Shown: positions 17,118-25,540 of the stretch, piece after piece
How the letters are laid out: every line of letters starts with the position of its first letter
How positions within the stretch are numbered: the first letter of the stretch is position 1
Source of the DNA: JAJRXC01 sp047639555
GTDB lineage: Bacteria > Actinomycetota > Acidimicrobiia > Acidimicrobiales > Aldehydirespiratoraceae
Length of the DNA: 64,000 nt
Assembly (NCBI GenBank): GCA_047639555.1
Contig: JBLIOE010000011.1
Location: 23,007 to 87,006 of the forward strand
Reading direction: 5' to 3'
Program-made: the position numbers and the translations under genes
Notes under the pieces: generated by a model
What the model saw: the letters and a program-made list of their open reading frames with translations, nothing else
The model's database searches: none
What the model was told of the DNA's origin: nothing

Positions 17118-19192
17118 GAAGATCCTCCCTCGGTTGCGACGGCTCGTTCGGCGTCGCGGGCGTAGTAGCGGGCGTTGCGTTTTGCGGTGGCCCGTTGCTT
17201 TCCATACTCGACCATGCCTTCGGGATGCCGGGCGAACTGGATCGCGGTGAGGCCGAACAGTACGAACCGCCACTTGCCCGAGATCGGGAAGATGCCGGGA
17301 AGGTTGTCCTCGGTGATGAAGGGCAACCAGGTGAAGAGTGCGCCATCGAGGATGAGTGCTGCGAACAGAGCGAAGGCCGCGCCGGCTTGCGCCGCTCCTT
17401 CGACCGTCCGGGCGCTCAGTGATACGACAAGCACGAGCCAGAACAACGCGGCGAACGGTGTGAAGTTTCGGCCGTAGTCGACATTCTCCTGGTGCATGGC
17501 GAGCATCGCGCCGCCGAGTCCGGCGATGAAGGCAGAGACCGCGAAGGCAATGATCCGCGCTCGAGCGGGTGAGATGCCGATTGACTCGGCGGCAACTTCG
17601 CTGCCGCGTAGTGCTCGGAGCGTGCGGCCGATGGTGCCCTCGCGGAGCTGGATGACGGCGAGCGCCACAAGAATAAAAACGACGAGCGCCAGCGCCAGAA
17701 ATGAGCGGTCCGACGCGCCGAAGTCGAAGGGGCCGAGAACTGGCCGCGGAACCTTCGTGCCCGTCAAGAGAGCAGTCGGTCCGCCGCCGACCCAGGAGAA
17801 CTTGACCATCACGGCGTCGAAGAAGAAGGCGAACGCCAGCGTGGCGATCGCCAGCCATACACCCCCGAGGCGGAGAACCGGAAGGGAGAGGAGGACGCCG
17901 ACGACTGCGGCGATGCATGCGCCGATGAGTGCGGCGAGCAGGACGGACATGTCGTAGCGATCGGCCATCTGGAAAACCGTGAATCCACCAATCGCGGCGA
18001 ATGCACCCAGACAGAGCGAGATCTGCCCAGCGAGTCCGGTGATGACCGTGATCGAGAGATAAATCGTCGCCAGGATGACGGCTGAGGTGACCGCATCGAG
18101 CCAGAAGATGTCGGCCTGGGTGAAGACGACCCATCCAATGTACGAGAAGAACACCAGGCCGAAGAGGCGAGTCTGGCGGGTGAGTCGTGGGTGCCTCGTC
18201 GATGACGCGAGCGCGGGCGGTGGCGGGTCGACGCCCGCGAGTGGATCAGTGGCATCGATTGACCGGCGGATGGCGGGCCAGAACACCAGGATTCCGAAGA
18301 GGACCACGAACGGAAGCGATGGCGTGAGGTTGTCCTGAAATGGCTTGAGCCAAGTGTGATCGTCGGACCAGCGGGGGAGATACGTGTTGAACAGGGCGAT
18401 GAACCAACCGAGGCCCATGCCTCCGATCAGCGCGCCCGGAAGACTCACGAGGCGACCAACGGCAGCCGCGGCCATAGCGATGATCACCAAGGTCAGGAAG
18501 TCGGTGCTTATCAACGTGTTGAGCCGGGGCGCAATGAGCACACCGGCCATGCCCGCAAACATGCTCGAGATCGCCCATGCGAACGCAGAGATTCGATCGG
18601 CGGGAATGCCCGCAAGTTCGGTCATCCGCGGGCTCTCGACGACGGCTCGCATCGCCAAACCGGTGGAGGTGAGCCGGAAGAGCGCTGCCAGCAGCAACAT
18701 GGCCACGACGGCGACCACGATTTGGGCGAGCTCGTCCCGACTAAACGGGTAGACCCCGAATGGGTCGTAGAAAACCGACGAACCGTTCGGCACGATTCCC
18801 GTCGGAGATCGTCCCGCGACCGGCTTGTATTTGGCGACCAGCTCAAAGAGTGCGGGCAGGGCCACACTCAAGCCGATCGCGATGACAAGCTTCGACACCG
18901 CGGACGCGGTGCGAAGGTTCCGGAAGATGAGCCGTTCGAGGATGAGTCCGATCGCGGGTGCAAGGACGAACACCGACAGAATCAGCGCAGGAACGATCGA
19001 CCACTCCCAGTCTTCCCTTGCCTTAAAGAACATCGCCGCCGAGATGTAGGCCTGCGCCCCGAACGCCAGGTTGAATACCCCCGATGTCTTATAGGTGAGA
19101 ACGAAGCCGAGTCCGATCAGCGCGTAGACGGTTCCCGGTGGCGTTCCTTGCAGAAGCGCGCGGAAGAAGTCTTCGCCAGCGAATGCGAGCAT
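17114..19192 (-). CDS. Fused LivH-LivM ABC transporter permease
   Basis: A 692-residue membrane protein that joins the two permease subunits usually encoded by livH and livM. Residues 1 to about 305 are LivH-like (TPPGTVYALIGLGFVLTYK, then VFNLAFGAQAYIS). A polar proline-rich linker (about 312-335, DPPPPALASSTRHP) follows, then a LivM-like half with TVITGLAGQISLCLGAF and ALRGSEVAAESIGI, the EAA-type loop that contacts the ATPases. The ATG at 19192 is preceded by an in-frame GTG at 19195. It lies between the binding protein (31-nt gap upstream) and livG (4-nt overlap). Confidence 0.92.
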   Translation of the reverse strand: MLAFAGEDFFRALLQGTPPGTVYALIGLGFVLTYKTSGVFNLAFGAQAYISAAMFFKAREDWEWSIVPALILSVFVLAPAIGLILERLIFRNLRTASAVSKLVIAIGLSVALPALFELVAKYKPVAGRSPTGIVPNGSSVFYDPFGVYPFSRDELAQIVVAVVAMLLLAALFRLTSTGLAMRAVVESPRMTELAGIPADRISAFAWAISSMFAGMAGVLIAPRLNTLISTDFLTLVIIAMAAAAVGRLVSLPGALIGGMGLGWFIALFNTYLPRWSDDHTWLKPFQDNLTPSLPFVVLFGILVFWPAIRRSIDATDPLAGVDPPPPALASSTRHPRLTRQTRLFGLVFFSYIGWVVFTQADIFWLDAVTSAVILATIYLSITVITGLAGQISLCLGAFAAIGGFTVFQMADRYDMSVLLAALIGACIAAVVGVLLSLPVLRLGGVWLAIATLAFAFFFDAVMVKFSWVGGGPTALLTGTKVPRPVLGPFDFGASDRSFLALALVVFILVALAVIQLREGTIGRTLRALRGSEVAAESIGISPARARIIAFAVSAFIAGLGGAMLAMHQENVDYGRNFTPFAALFWLVLVVSLSARTVEGAAQAGAAFALFAALILDGALFTWLPFITEDNLPGIFPISGKWRFVLFGLTAIQFARHPEGMVEYGKQRATAKRNARYYARDAERAVATEGGSS

Positions 19193-19226
19193 CACGGTGC
19201 CTGTCTTGCCGAGGGGGTTCGTTCGC

Positions 19227-20663
19227 TCAGCTGAATGCCTTCTCTACCGGGTCCTGCCAGGAGCGATCTTCCTGTGGCCAGCACAACCACGGCTCATCGG
19301 TGACCTTGACGAAGGCGCCATCCTGCATCTGCACGAGCGTGGTGCACTCCTCAGTCGCCCCGTGGGTGACGCGATCGTCGTCGGAGGCGGACTCGTGCTG
19401 ACGGCTCCAGTCAAGGGGCCCGGCGATCCCGCCGTAGGTGTAGGCCGTGAACTCGGTGTTGGTCGTCTCCACGATCGACGCTTGGTCGAATACGGGACCG
19501 GTAGCGAGTAGGCCATCGACGAAGAGCATTGCGTTCATCCAGCCGATCATCGTCTGCTCGGCCGTGGGGCCGCCGTGGGGGCCTACCCATTCGTTGTAGA
19601 GCACGATCGCCGGATGATCGGTGAACTCGAACGGCGTGAACTGGGCCGAGACGAAGTCGCCGTTGAAGAGATCTCCGGCCTCTGCGACGAACCCGGCATC
19701 GTAGGTGTTCGGGTGTTGCATGGTGATCTGGTCGCGGGCGCCCTGGCGGACCAACTCCTCAGCAATGGTCTTCATGCCGTTGAGGTCGAGGCAGGATGCG
19801 ACAAAGTCGACGCCGAGTTCGATCCATTCGGTCACCTGGGGAGCGACGCCATTATTCAGGCCGAACTCGAGGTTGTCATAGGTCTTCGCAAGACTGATGC
19901 CGAGATCGTCGCCGTAGAGCTCGATGGCGGCGGTGTTGTTCTGGGCGCAGCTCTGCGACTCTGGCGAGACTCCATAGCCCAGCGATACGGCTGTTGTGGC
20001 TCCGGCCAGAGACATTTGATAGGGAACGGCACGACCGGTGCAGGTGGCGCACAACACACCGAGGTGCGGGAACAGATTGAATCCGCCGTTGTTCAACGGA
20101 GCCTGAATGCCCCAGTTGTAGGTGGGGACGCCAGCGTCGTCGAGGTCGGTCAAGCCGCTCGAGGTGAGCGACGCCGAGAAGACGGCGATGGCGTCTTCGC
20201 CAGCAATGATCTGCAGAGCCTTCGGTTGGTGCTGAAACAACTCGTCGTCAACGACATCGTCGACGACCAGTTGCCGGCCAAACACTCCGCCGAGCGAGTT
20301 CTGGAAGTTGAAGTAGGCCTCGATGCCGGTGAGGTAACAGTCGAGAATGCACGTGCCAAGCGGGTTGCCCTCACGGAGCCCGAGGACCGCCACGGCGATC
20401 TCCTCATCGCTGACTCCAGGTACACCTTCGATCGAAACGAAGGTGTCTCGGTCGAGCGCAGACGGGTCGTCGGGGTCCGGATCGTCCGGACCAGGGTCGG
20501 CGATATCTGGCGCCGCCGTTGTTGACGTGGTGTCGTCGGTTGTCTCGCTGCCGCCAGTGTCGGATTCGTCCGCCACCGGCTCGTCACCACTGTTGCCACA
20601 CGCCGCCGCGACAAGCGCGAGCGTGATGAGTAATGCGAATAGGCGTTGCAGTTGTCGATCCAT
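19227..20663 (-). CDS. ABC transporter substrate-binding lipoprotein, Liv type
   Basis: A 478-residue periplasmic-binding-like protein. MDRQLQRLFALLITLALVAAAC is a lipoprotein signal with lipobox VAAAC; a low-complexity acidic Thr/Asp linker follows to about residue 60. The ligand-binding part has DEEIAVAVLGLREGNPLGTC and YLTGIEAYFNFQNSLGG, as in type I binding folds. ATG 20663 sits behind a GGGGGA ribosome site; the open frame extends 17 codons further but without a signal start. It captures the imported compound outside the cell. It is the first gene of the nine-gene operon running to 10805. Confidence 0.9.
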   Translation of the reverse strand: MDRQLQRLFALLITLALVAAACGNSGDEPVADESDTGGSETTDDTTSTTAAPDIADPGPDDPDPDDPSALDRDTFVSIEGVPGVSDEEIAVAVLGLREGNPLGTCILDCYLTGIEAYFNFQNSLGGVFGRQLVVDDVVDDELFQHQPKALQIIAGEDAIAVFSASLTSSGLTDLDDAGVPTYNWGIQAPLNNGGFNLFPHLGVLCATCTGRAVPYQMSLAGATTAVSLGYGVSPESQSCAQNNTAAIELYGDDLGISLAKTYDNLEFGLNNGVAPQVTEWIELGVDFVASCLDLNGMKTIAEELVRQGARDQITMQHPNTYDAGFVAEAGDLFNGDFVSAQFTPFEFTDHPAIVLYNEWVGPHGGPTAEQTMIGWMNAMLFVDGLLATGPVFDQASIVETTNTEFTAYTYGGIAGPLDWSRQHESASDDDRVTHGATEECTTLVQMQDGAFVKVTDEPWLCWPQEDRSWQDPVEKAFS

Positions 20664-20775
20664 CTGTCCCCCAAGGAAGTGATCGAGTCGGATGCGGTCC
20701 CGCACCTGACGCATGTGTTAGATCAGAACCTAGCGCGGCCGACGCCGATGCTCCAGACGAGAACAATGGGAAATC
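20664..20775. promoter_or_regulatory. Divergent control region between importer operon and ACAD/APH pair
   Basis: This 112-nt gap must hold promoters for both operons. A minus-strand TAGGTT (20732-20727) could be the -10 of the importer operon. Beside it lies an imperfect dyad around GATC (GTTAGATCAGAAC, 20718-20730). The octamer TGTTAGAT (20716-20723) recurs upstream of the amidohydrolases at 28366 and 30403. Confidence 0.35.
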
Positions 20776-21924
20776 ATGGACCTGTCATTTGGCACCGAAG
20801 CCGACGTGTTCCGAGAGGAGCTGGTTGAGTGGTTTGCCGCGAACCATCCGGGCGACCTTGACGAGGGCGGCGACGACGACGACACGGTATTCGACCGACG
20901 ACGATCGTGGAACGTGACGCTGTTCGAAGCCGGCTACGCGGCGATCGATTGGCCGGTCACCCACGGCGGACGAGACGCGTCGGTTTTGGAACAACTCGTG
21001 TACAACGAGGAAATCGCGCGGGCCGGTGTTCCTGGTCCCGTGAACGCGATCGGGGTTGCGAACATTGCGCCGGCGATCATGACTCTCGGAACCGCGGAAC
21101 AACAGGAACGGTTTTTGCGGCCGATGCTGCGGGGCGACGAGATCTGGAGCCAGGGAATGTCCGAACCGGACGCGGGCTCCGACCTGGCCTCGCTGCAGTG
21201 CCGCGCGGTTCGAGACGGCGACCACTTCGTCGTCAACGGCCAGAAAACTTGGAACTCACTCGGACATCGCGCCGACTGGTGCCAGCTCTATGTGCGCACC
21301 GATCCGGCCGTTCCGAAGCACGAAGGGATGACCTGTCTTCTCGTCGACATGCGCAGCGCGGGTATCGAGACTCGGCCCATCAAGACGATGGGCGGCGCTC
21401 TCGACTTCGCCGAAGTGTTCTTCACCGACGTCGAGGTCCCGGTGTCAGCGGTGCTCGGCGAGATCGGCTCGGGCTGGCACGTCGCCACGCGAACGCTCGG
21501 GTTTGAGCGCGCCGGCGTCGCGAAATTGTCGCTGATGCTCAAAGAGAACTTCGACCGTCTTCTCGCCGACGCTGGCCCCGTTCGTCGAGCTGACCCGGTG
21601 CAGCGCCAACGATTGTCCGCTCGATACATCGACACGGTGCTGCTTCGGCTGCTCGCGCAACGGGCTATCTCGGCCGCGATCCACGGAAAGATGCCCGGCG
21701 CCGAGGCCAGTGTCATAAAGCTCGCCTGGTCGACGATGGAGCAACGCGTCGCAGAGACGGCTCTCGACGTCATGGGGATCGATGGGCTCTCGGGTCCGTG
21801 GGCGGAGCGCCTCGCGGGAAGTCGCTCGCTGACGATCGCAGGTGGGACGACTGAGGTGAACAAGAACATCATCGGCGAGCGAGTGCTCGGTCTCCCTCGG
21901 GAACCGTCGCCTGCGAAGTTGTGA
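20776..21924 (+). CDS. Acyl-CoA dehydrogenase (paired with APH-fold kinase)
   Basis: A 382-residue flavin acyl-CoA dehydrogenase. MSEPDAGSDLASLQCRAV and GQKTWNSLGHRADW are the FAD/substrate motifs, and TIAGGTTEVNKNIIGERVLG closes the family. The medium-chain-type Glu before GT is replaced by Gly, so the Glu in GFERAG (isovaleryl-type position) is the likely base. The stop overlaps the following kinase start (GTGA). An adjacent ACAD and APH kinase is the bacterial split form of human ACAD10/11 and matches LvaC/LvaA, which convert 4-hydroxyacyl-CoA to enoyl-CoA through a phosphorylated intermediate; this role is inference. Confidence 0.9.
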   Translation: MDLSFGTEADVFREELVEWFAANHPGDLDEGGDDDDTVFDRRRSWNVTLFEAGYAAIDWPVTHGGRDASVLEQLVYNEEIARAGVPGPVNAIGVANIAPAIMTLGTAEQQERFLRPMLRGDEIWSQGMSEPDAGSDLASLQCRAVRDGDHFVVNGQKTWNSLGHRADWCQLYVRTDPAVPKHEGMTCLLVDMRSAGIETRPIKTMGGALDFAEVFFTDVEVPVSAVLGEIGSGWHVATRTLGFERAGVAKLSLMLKENFDRLLADAGPVRRADPVQRQRLSARYIDTVLLRLLAQRAISAAIHGKMPGAEASVIKLAWSTMEQRVAETALDVMGIDGLSGPWAERLAGSRSLTIAGGTTEVNKNIIGERVLGLPREPSPAKL

Positions 21925-22985
21925 CCCCGCAGCGGCCCGAAGACATCACCCCTGAATGGCTGACCGCCGCGCTTCAACGTTCGGCGCCAGGGCTACAGGT
22001 TGTCGACGTCGTGGTCGAGACGGTTCGTGACGCAACGAACCTCAATGGGACGATCCGAATCCGCCACGATGGGGGCGACGCGTTTCCGAATCGCTTGTTC
22101 GTGAAGCTGCCGCCCGTAGATCCCGAACGTCGGGCCCGCCTCGACTGGGCCTCGATGGGGCGCCGCGAATGTCGCTTCTACCGAGACCTTGCACCCGAGC
22201 TCGATGTGCAGACTCCCCAGGTCTTTGTCACCGATCTTGATGACGAGTCGGGCGAGTTCTGTCTTGTGATGGAGTGTGTTGGCGATGGATCGACACAACT
22301 CCCGGATGTTGTCGCGGGGCTTCCTGCCCATCGCGTCGCCGCCGGACTCGAGGCGCTTGCCGCGTTACACGCACGCTTCGAAAGCGCGACGGAACGGGAG
22401 CGGTCGGCGCCGTGGCTCGGTCCTTCCGGTCGGACGAGCGACTACGGCGCCCGTCTACTTCGAGCCGGGATCGACCGCGACCCGGTGCTACCACGAGCGT
22501 TCGTCGCGATAGCTGAGCGCTACATCGTGGATCGTGACCTTCTCCAAGATGCCTGGGACGTTGGACCGACAACGATCCTGCACGGCGACGTGCACATCGG
22601 CAACGTATTCCTCGACGCGGACGACGGCCTCGGGTTCTTCGATTGGGGTCTGATGGCAGTCGGTTCGGCCATGCGCGACGTGAGCTACGCCATCGCCATG
22701 CTGCTCTCACCTGAAGATCGGCGCGAACACGAAGAATCGCTGCTGCGCGGCTACCTCGATCGGCGGAACGTGCTGGGCGCCGCAGCCCTGACCTTTGAAG
22801 ACGCTTGGTTTAGCCATCGGCTGCAGGTCGCGTACTGCGTCGTTGCGTCGTGTCAGAGCATCGCGCTGCCGGATGTTGTTACGGCTGGTCGTCGAGCGTT
22901 TGCCGACGAGTTCGTTCGCCGGGCCAGCGCGGCTGTGGCGGACCTTGATGCGTTTGGGGCGCTCGACGAGTTCAGCCGGCGTTGA
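21921..22985 (+). CDS. APH-fold phosphotransferase (possible hydroxyacyl-CoA kinase)
   Basis: A 354-residue kinase-fold protein. ILHGDVHIGNVFLD is the catalytic HGDxHxxN loop near residue 219 and LGFFDWGLMAVGSAMRDVSY the metal-binding segment. FCLVMECVGDGS is the hinge. It starts with GTG at 21921 inside the stop of the acyl-CoA dehydrogenase gene, a strong sign of joint function. By comparison with LvaA and the N-terminal domain of ACAD11 it may phosphorylate a 4-hydroxyacyl-CoA. It ends 29 nt from the convergent TetR-type gene. Confidence 0.87.
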   Translation: MTPQRPEDITPEWLTAALQRSAPGLQVVDVVVETVRDATNLNGTIRIRHDGGDAFPNRLFVKLPPVDPERRARLDWASMGRRECRFYRDLAPELDVQTPQVFVTDLDDESGEFCLVMECVGDGSTQLPDVVAGLPAHRVAAGLEALAALHARFESATERERSAPWLGPSGRTSDYGARLLRAGIDRDPVLPRAFVAIAERYIVDRDLLQDAWDVGPTTILHGDVHIGNVFLDADDGLGFFDWGLMAVGSAMRDVSYAIAMLLSPEDRREHEESLLRGYLDRRNVLGAAALTFEDAWFSHRLQVAYCVVASCQSIALPDVVTAGRRAFADEFVRRASAAVADLDAFGALDEFSRR

Positions 22986-23014
22986 AGGCGAGCACGCCGA
23001 ACTTCGCTACAGCC

Positions 23015-24268
23015 TCATCGGCCGAGTAGGCCGCGTTCGACGGCGAACGAAGAAGCGCTGATCGAGGCGTCGATCGAAATGCCGCCCGGTCGAAATGCGG
23101 CTGCGGGAACGCTTTCGAGGAGTGCGAACGCAATCACCAGATCCGCGTCGATATCGCCGAACGAGCGCGAGGCGAGTACGCGCTCTAGTGAGGTAGAGGT
23201 GTGCGCTCGCGCTAACACTGCGACGGGAACACCAGCGCGGCGCGCTTCCGGCAAGTTCGTAATAACACCGCCTTCATCGGCGTAGAGCTCGTAGAAGGAG
23301 CGCATCCAAGCGGGAAGGTCGTCCGCTGCGGCGAGATCATCGATCAGATCGCTGGTGCGGATCGTCGCGCGTACGGCGAGTTCGGTGAAGGCCGCGTCCT
23401 TGTCAGCGAAGTAACGGTAGAAGCTGCCATGGGAGAGGCCCGCCTCCCGGACCATGTCGTCGACACGAACTCGCTCGTAACCAAGGGTCGCGAACGCGGT
23501 CATGGCCGAATCGAGGAGACGCTCACGAGTGCGCAGGCCACGAGCACGTAGCGCGTCGTCATCGGCCGGGCCAATGAGGCTGAGCGGCGCTTCGGCTGTC
23601 CCTTTTCGATCGGTTGTGCGTCGCTTGGTGGCCAAGTTGACGCCGCCGATTGGCCCGAATAGTGATCGGTGGACGAAGTCTGCGAGGGCGGTCGCCAATC
23701 GCTCGCTGCTCACGTCGCCGATTCGATCTCGGTACGTGCAGGCGCCGAACGCGGCACTGTTCAGCACTGTGGCGAGCGCCGCTAGGTCAGTATTTGTGAG
23801 CGGCTTCCTGACGGCGCGGACCAACACGTCGCGATACGTCGAGCTGAGGATGGAGGCACCCGACACCATCAGTGGGTCGGTCCGAACCGACGCAGAGAAA
23901 CTGTCAGCGACGGCGCGGTACTCGTTGTGCACACTCGTCAGGCCAAGAAGCCAGGCGCTGAGTTCGTCGCGGCCCGCCTGGTCCGGTGTCACCTCGCCGA
24001 GTTCGCTAAGCAACGTCGACAAGGCGTTGCCTAGGCGGGCGGCGAGGCGGCGGTGAAGGTCTTCTTTGCCGGAGAAGTATTGGTAGAACGTCGGACGCGA
24101 ACAACCAGCGCGACCCGTGATCGCCTCAACACTCGTGCGCTCGTAACCGAATTCGGCGAACGCCTCGTTGGCGGCCGCGATGATTCGCTGCTGCGTTGTC
24201 TTACCGGCATCGCCAACTTCGGGGTTCGCTCCGAACGGGGCCCGCCGGCCCGTGGTGATCTTCTCCAT
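23015..24268 (-). CDS. Tandem TetR regulator (two DNA-binding units in one chain)
   Basis: A 417-residue protein, about twice the TetR length. A first helix-turn-helix lies at about residues 24-75 (AFAEFGYERTSVEAI, then CSRPTFYQYFSGKEDL), followed by a TetR-like ligand domain. A second starts near 245 (TAFATLGYERVRVDDMV, then LSHGSFYRYFADKDAAF), again followed by a C-terminal helical domain. It could act as an intramolecular dimer. The start is ATG 24268; an ATG two codons upstream lies only 2 nt from a TACCCT box. It may control nearby lipid-degradation operons; neighbours are the kinase gene (convergent) and the CaiB gene. Confidence 0.88.
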   Translation of the reverse strand: MEKITTGRRAPFGANPEVGDAGKTTQQRIIAAANEAFAEFGYERTSVEAITGRAGCSRPTFYQYFSGKEDLHRRLAARLGNALSTLLSELGEVTPDQAGRDELSAWLLGLTSVHNEYRAVADSFSASVRTDPLMVSGASILSSTYRDVLVRAVRKPLTNTDLAALATVLNSAAFGACTYRDRIGDVSSERLATALADFVHRSLFGPIGGVNLATKRRTTDRKGTAEAPLSLIGPADDDALRARGLRTRERLLDSAMTAFATLGYERVRVDDMVREAGLSHGSFYRYFADKDAAFTELAVRATIRTSDLIDDLAAADDLPAWMRSFYELYADEGGVITNLPEARRAGVPVAVLARAHTSTSLERVLASRSFGDIDADLVIAFALLESVPAAAFRPGGISIDASISASSFAVERGLLGR

Positions 24269-24276
24269 CAGCATCC

Positions 24277-24282
24277 AGGGTA
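24277..24282 (-). promoter_or_regulatory. Probable -10 box TACCCT of the tandem TetR gene
   Basis: TACCCT ends 8 nt before the ATG at 24268, which would leave a leader of only one or two bases. It favours that ATG over the one at 24274. Confidence 0.35.
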
Positions 24283-24319
24283 GGAGCTGACGGGGTCGAG
24301 CGGGTAGAAGAGCGAGTGG

Positions 24320-25540
24320 TTACAAAATCGCGCCGCTGTCCTTGAGCGCAGTGATCTCGTCCCAGTCGTAGCCGATCTCGTTCAATACGAGTTCGGTGTG
24401 CTCGCCAAGCTCCGGGGCCCGCTCGACCTCGATCGGGGTCTCGTCGAACTGGGCGGGGCTGGCAACGAGCTGTACCTCGTCGCCTGATCCGTGAGTCATC
24501 GACGGCAGGTAGCCGTTGGCGATGACCTGCGGGTCGGCGTAGAGCTCGTCGAGTGTTTGGAACGGCGTCCAGACGCCATCGAAGGTGTCGAGCTGAACCT
24601 TCCACTCATCCAGCGTTCGCTCGGCGAAAGCCTCATCGAGAATGTCGATGCACTCGGGACCGTTTTGGGCGCGCGTGGAGGAGTGATTGAACCGTTCGTC
24701 CTCGACCAGGATCGGGCGCTCGAGGCGGACGGCGAAGTCGTCCCAGTGCTTGTCACTCTGGAGCAGGATCAGGCTGATGAAGCGATCGTCCTTTGTTCGG
24801 TACACGCCGACGCCGGGGTTGGGAGAGAGGCGGCGGTCGCCGCGAGGCAGTGAGCTCATACCGAAGAGCTTCGACGCCACGACGAGGGGCGAGATCTGCC
24901 ACATGGCGGTGGCGAGAAGGGAGACATCGACGATGCTGGCCTCGCCCGTTCGTTCGCGTTTCACCAACGCGGCGGCGATCGCGCCGGCAACCGAGAGTCC
25001 GCCCATGACGTCGCCAAACGCGGGCGAGCTCTGACCCGCGGGCCAACCGTCGTCGCCCGGGGGAAACACTGCGCCGAGTCCGCCGCGAGCCCAGAACGAG
25101 GCGCCGTCGTAGCCGCCCTTTTCCGCGTCGGGTCCCTGTGGTCCCTGACCGCTGCCCCGGGCAATGATGATGTTCGGGTTTCGTTCGCGTATGTCGTCGG
25201 TGTCGACGCGCAACTTCCGGCGTACGGGTGGCAGGTAGTTCGTGAGGAAGACGTCGGCTGTTTCGACCAGCTTCAGAAACGCTTCGCGGCCTTCGTCGCT
25301 GCGCAGATTGATGGCCAGACTCCGCTTCGAGCGATTCGGCTGCTCGATCATGAAGTTCACGCCGCCTTCGCCACCCGGAATCAAACCCGAGGTGATGAGG
25401 CCGCGTTGGGGATCGCCGCCATCGGGCGGCTCGACCTTCAAGACGTCGGCGCCCCAGTCGGCCAGAACCGAGCCCGCAGACGGGATGAACATCCAGCTGG
25501 CGAGCTCGATGACACGAATTCCTTCGAGTGGTCCAGTCAT
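24320..25540 (-). CDS. CaiB/BaiF-type CoA transferase (family III)
   Basis: A 406-residue family III CoA transferase. It begins MTGPLEGIRVIELASW and has ADWGADVLKVEPPDGGDP, the CoA-binding and active-site Asp region of the family appears later (GASFWARGGLGAVF, then FGDVMGGLSVAGA). It moves CoA between a donor thioester and an acid. ATG 25540 overlaps the aldehyde dehydrogenase stop by one base (TGATG). It is the last gene of the amidohydrolase-ferredoxin-P450-ALDH operon and would activate the acid made by the dehydrogenase. Confidence 0.9.
   Translation of the reverse strand: MTGPLEGIRVIELASWMFIPSAGSVLADWGADVLKVEPPDGGDPQRGLITSGLIPGGEGGVNFMIEQPNRSKRSLAINLRSDEGREAFLKLVETADVFLTNYLPPVRRKLRVDTDDIRERNPNIIIARGSGQGPQGPDAEKGGYDGASFWARGGLGAVFPPGDDGWPAGQSSPAFGDVMGGLSVAGAIAAALVKRERTGEASIVDVSLLATAMWQISPLVVASKLFGMSSLPRGDRRLSPNPGVGVYRTKDDRFISLILLQSDKHWDDFAVRLERPILVEDERFNHSSTRAQNGPECIDILDEAFAERTLDEWKVQLDTFDGVWTPFQTLDELYADPQVIANGYLPSMTHGSGDEVQLVASPAQFDETPIEVERAPELGEHTELVLNEIGYDWDEITALKDSGAIL

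Noticed and set aside
17118..18134. Possible 340-codon N-terminal extension of the LivG protein
   Set aside because: The extension is Arg/His-rich, lies fully inside the permease gene in another frame, and the GTG at 17117 has a typical 4-base overlap.
18356..19234. Open plus-strand frame of 292 codons
   Set aside because: It is antisense to the LivH part of the fused permease and rich in charged low-complexity residues.
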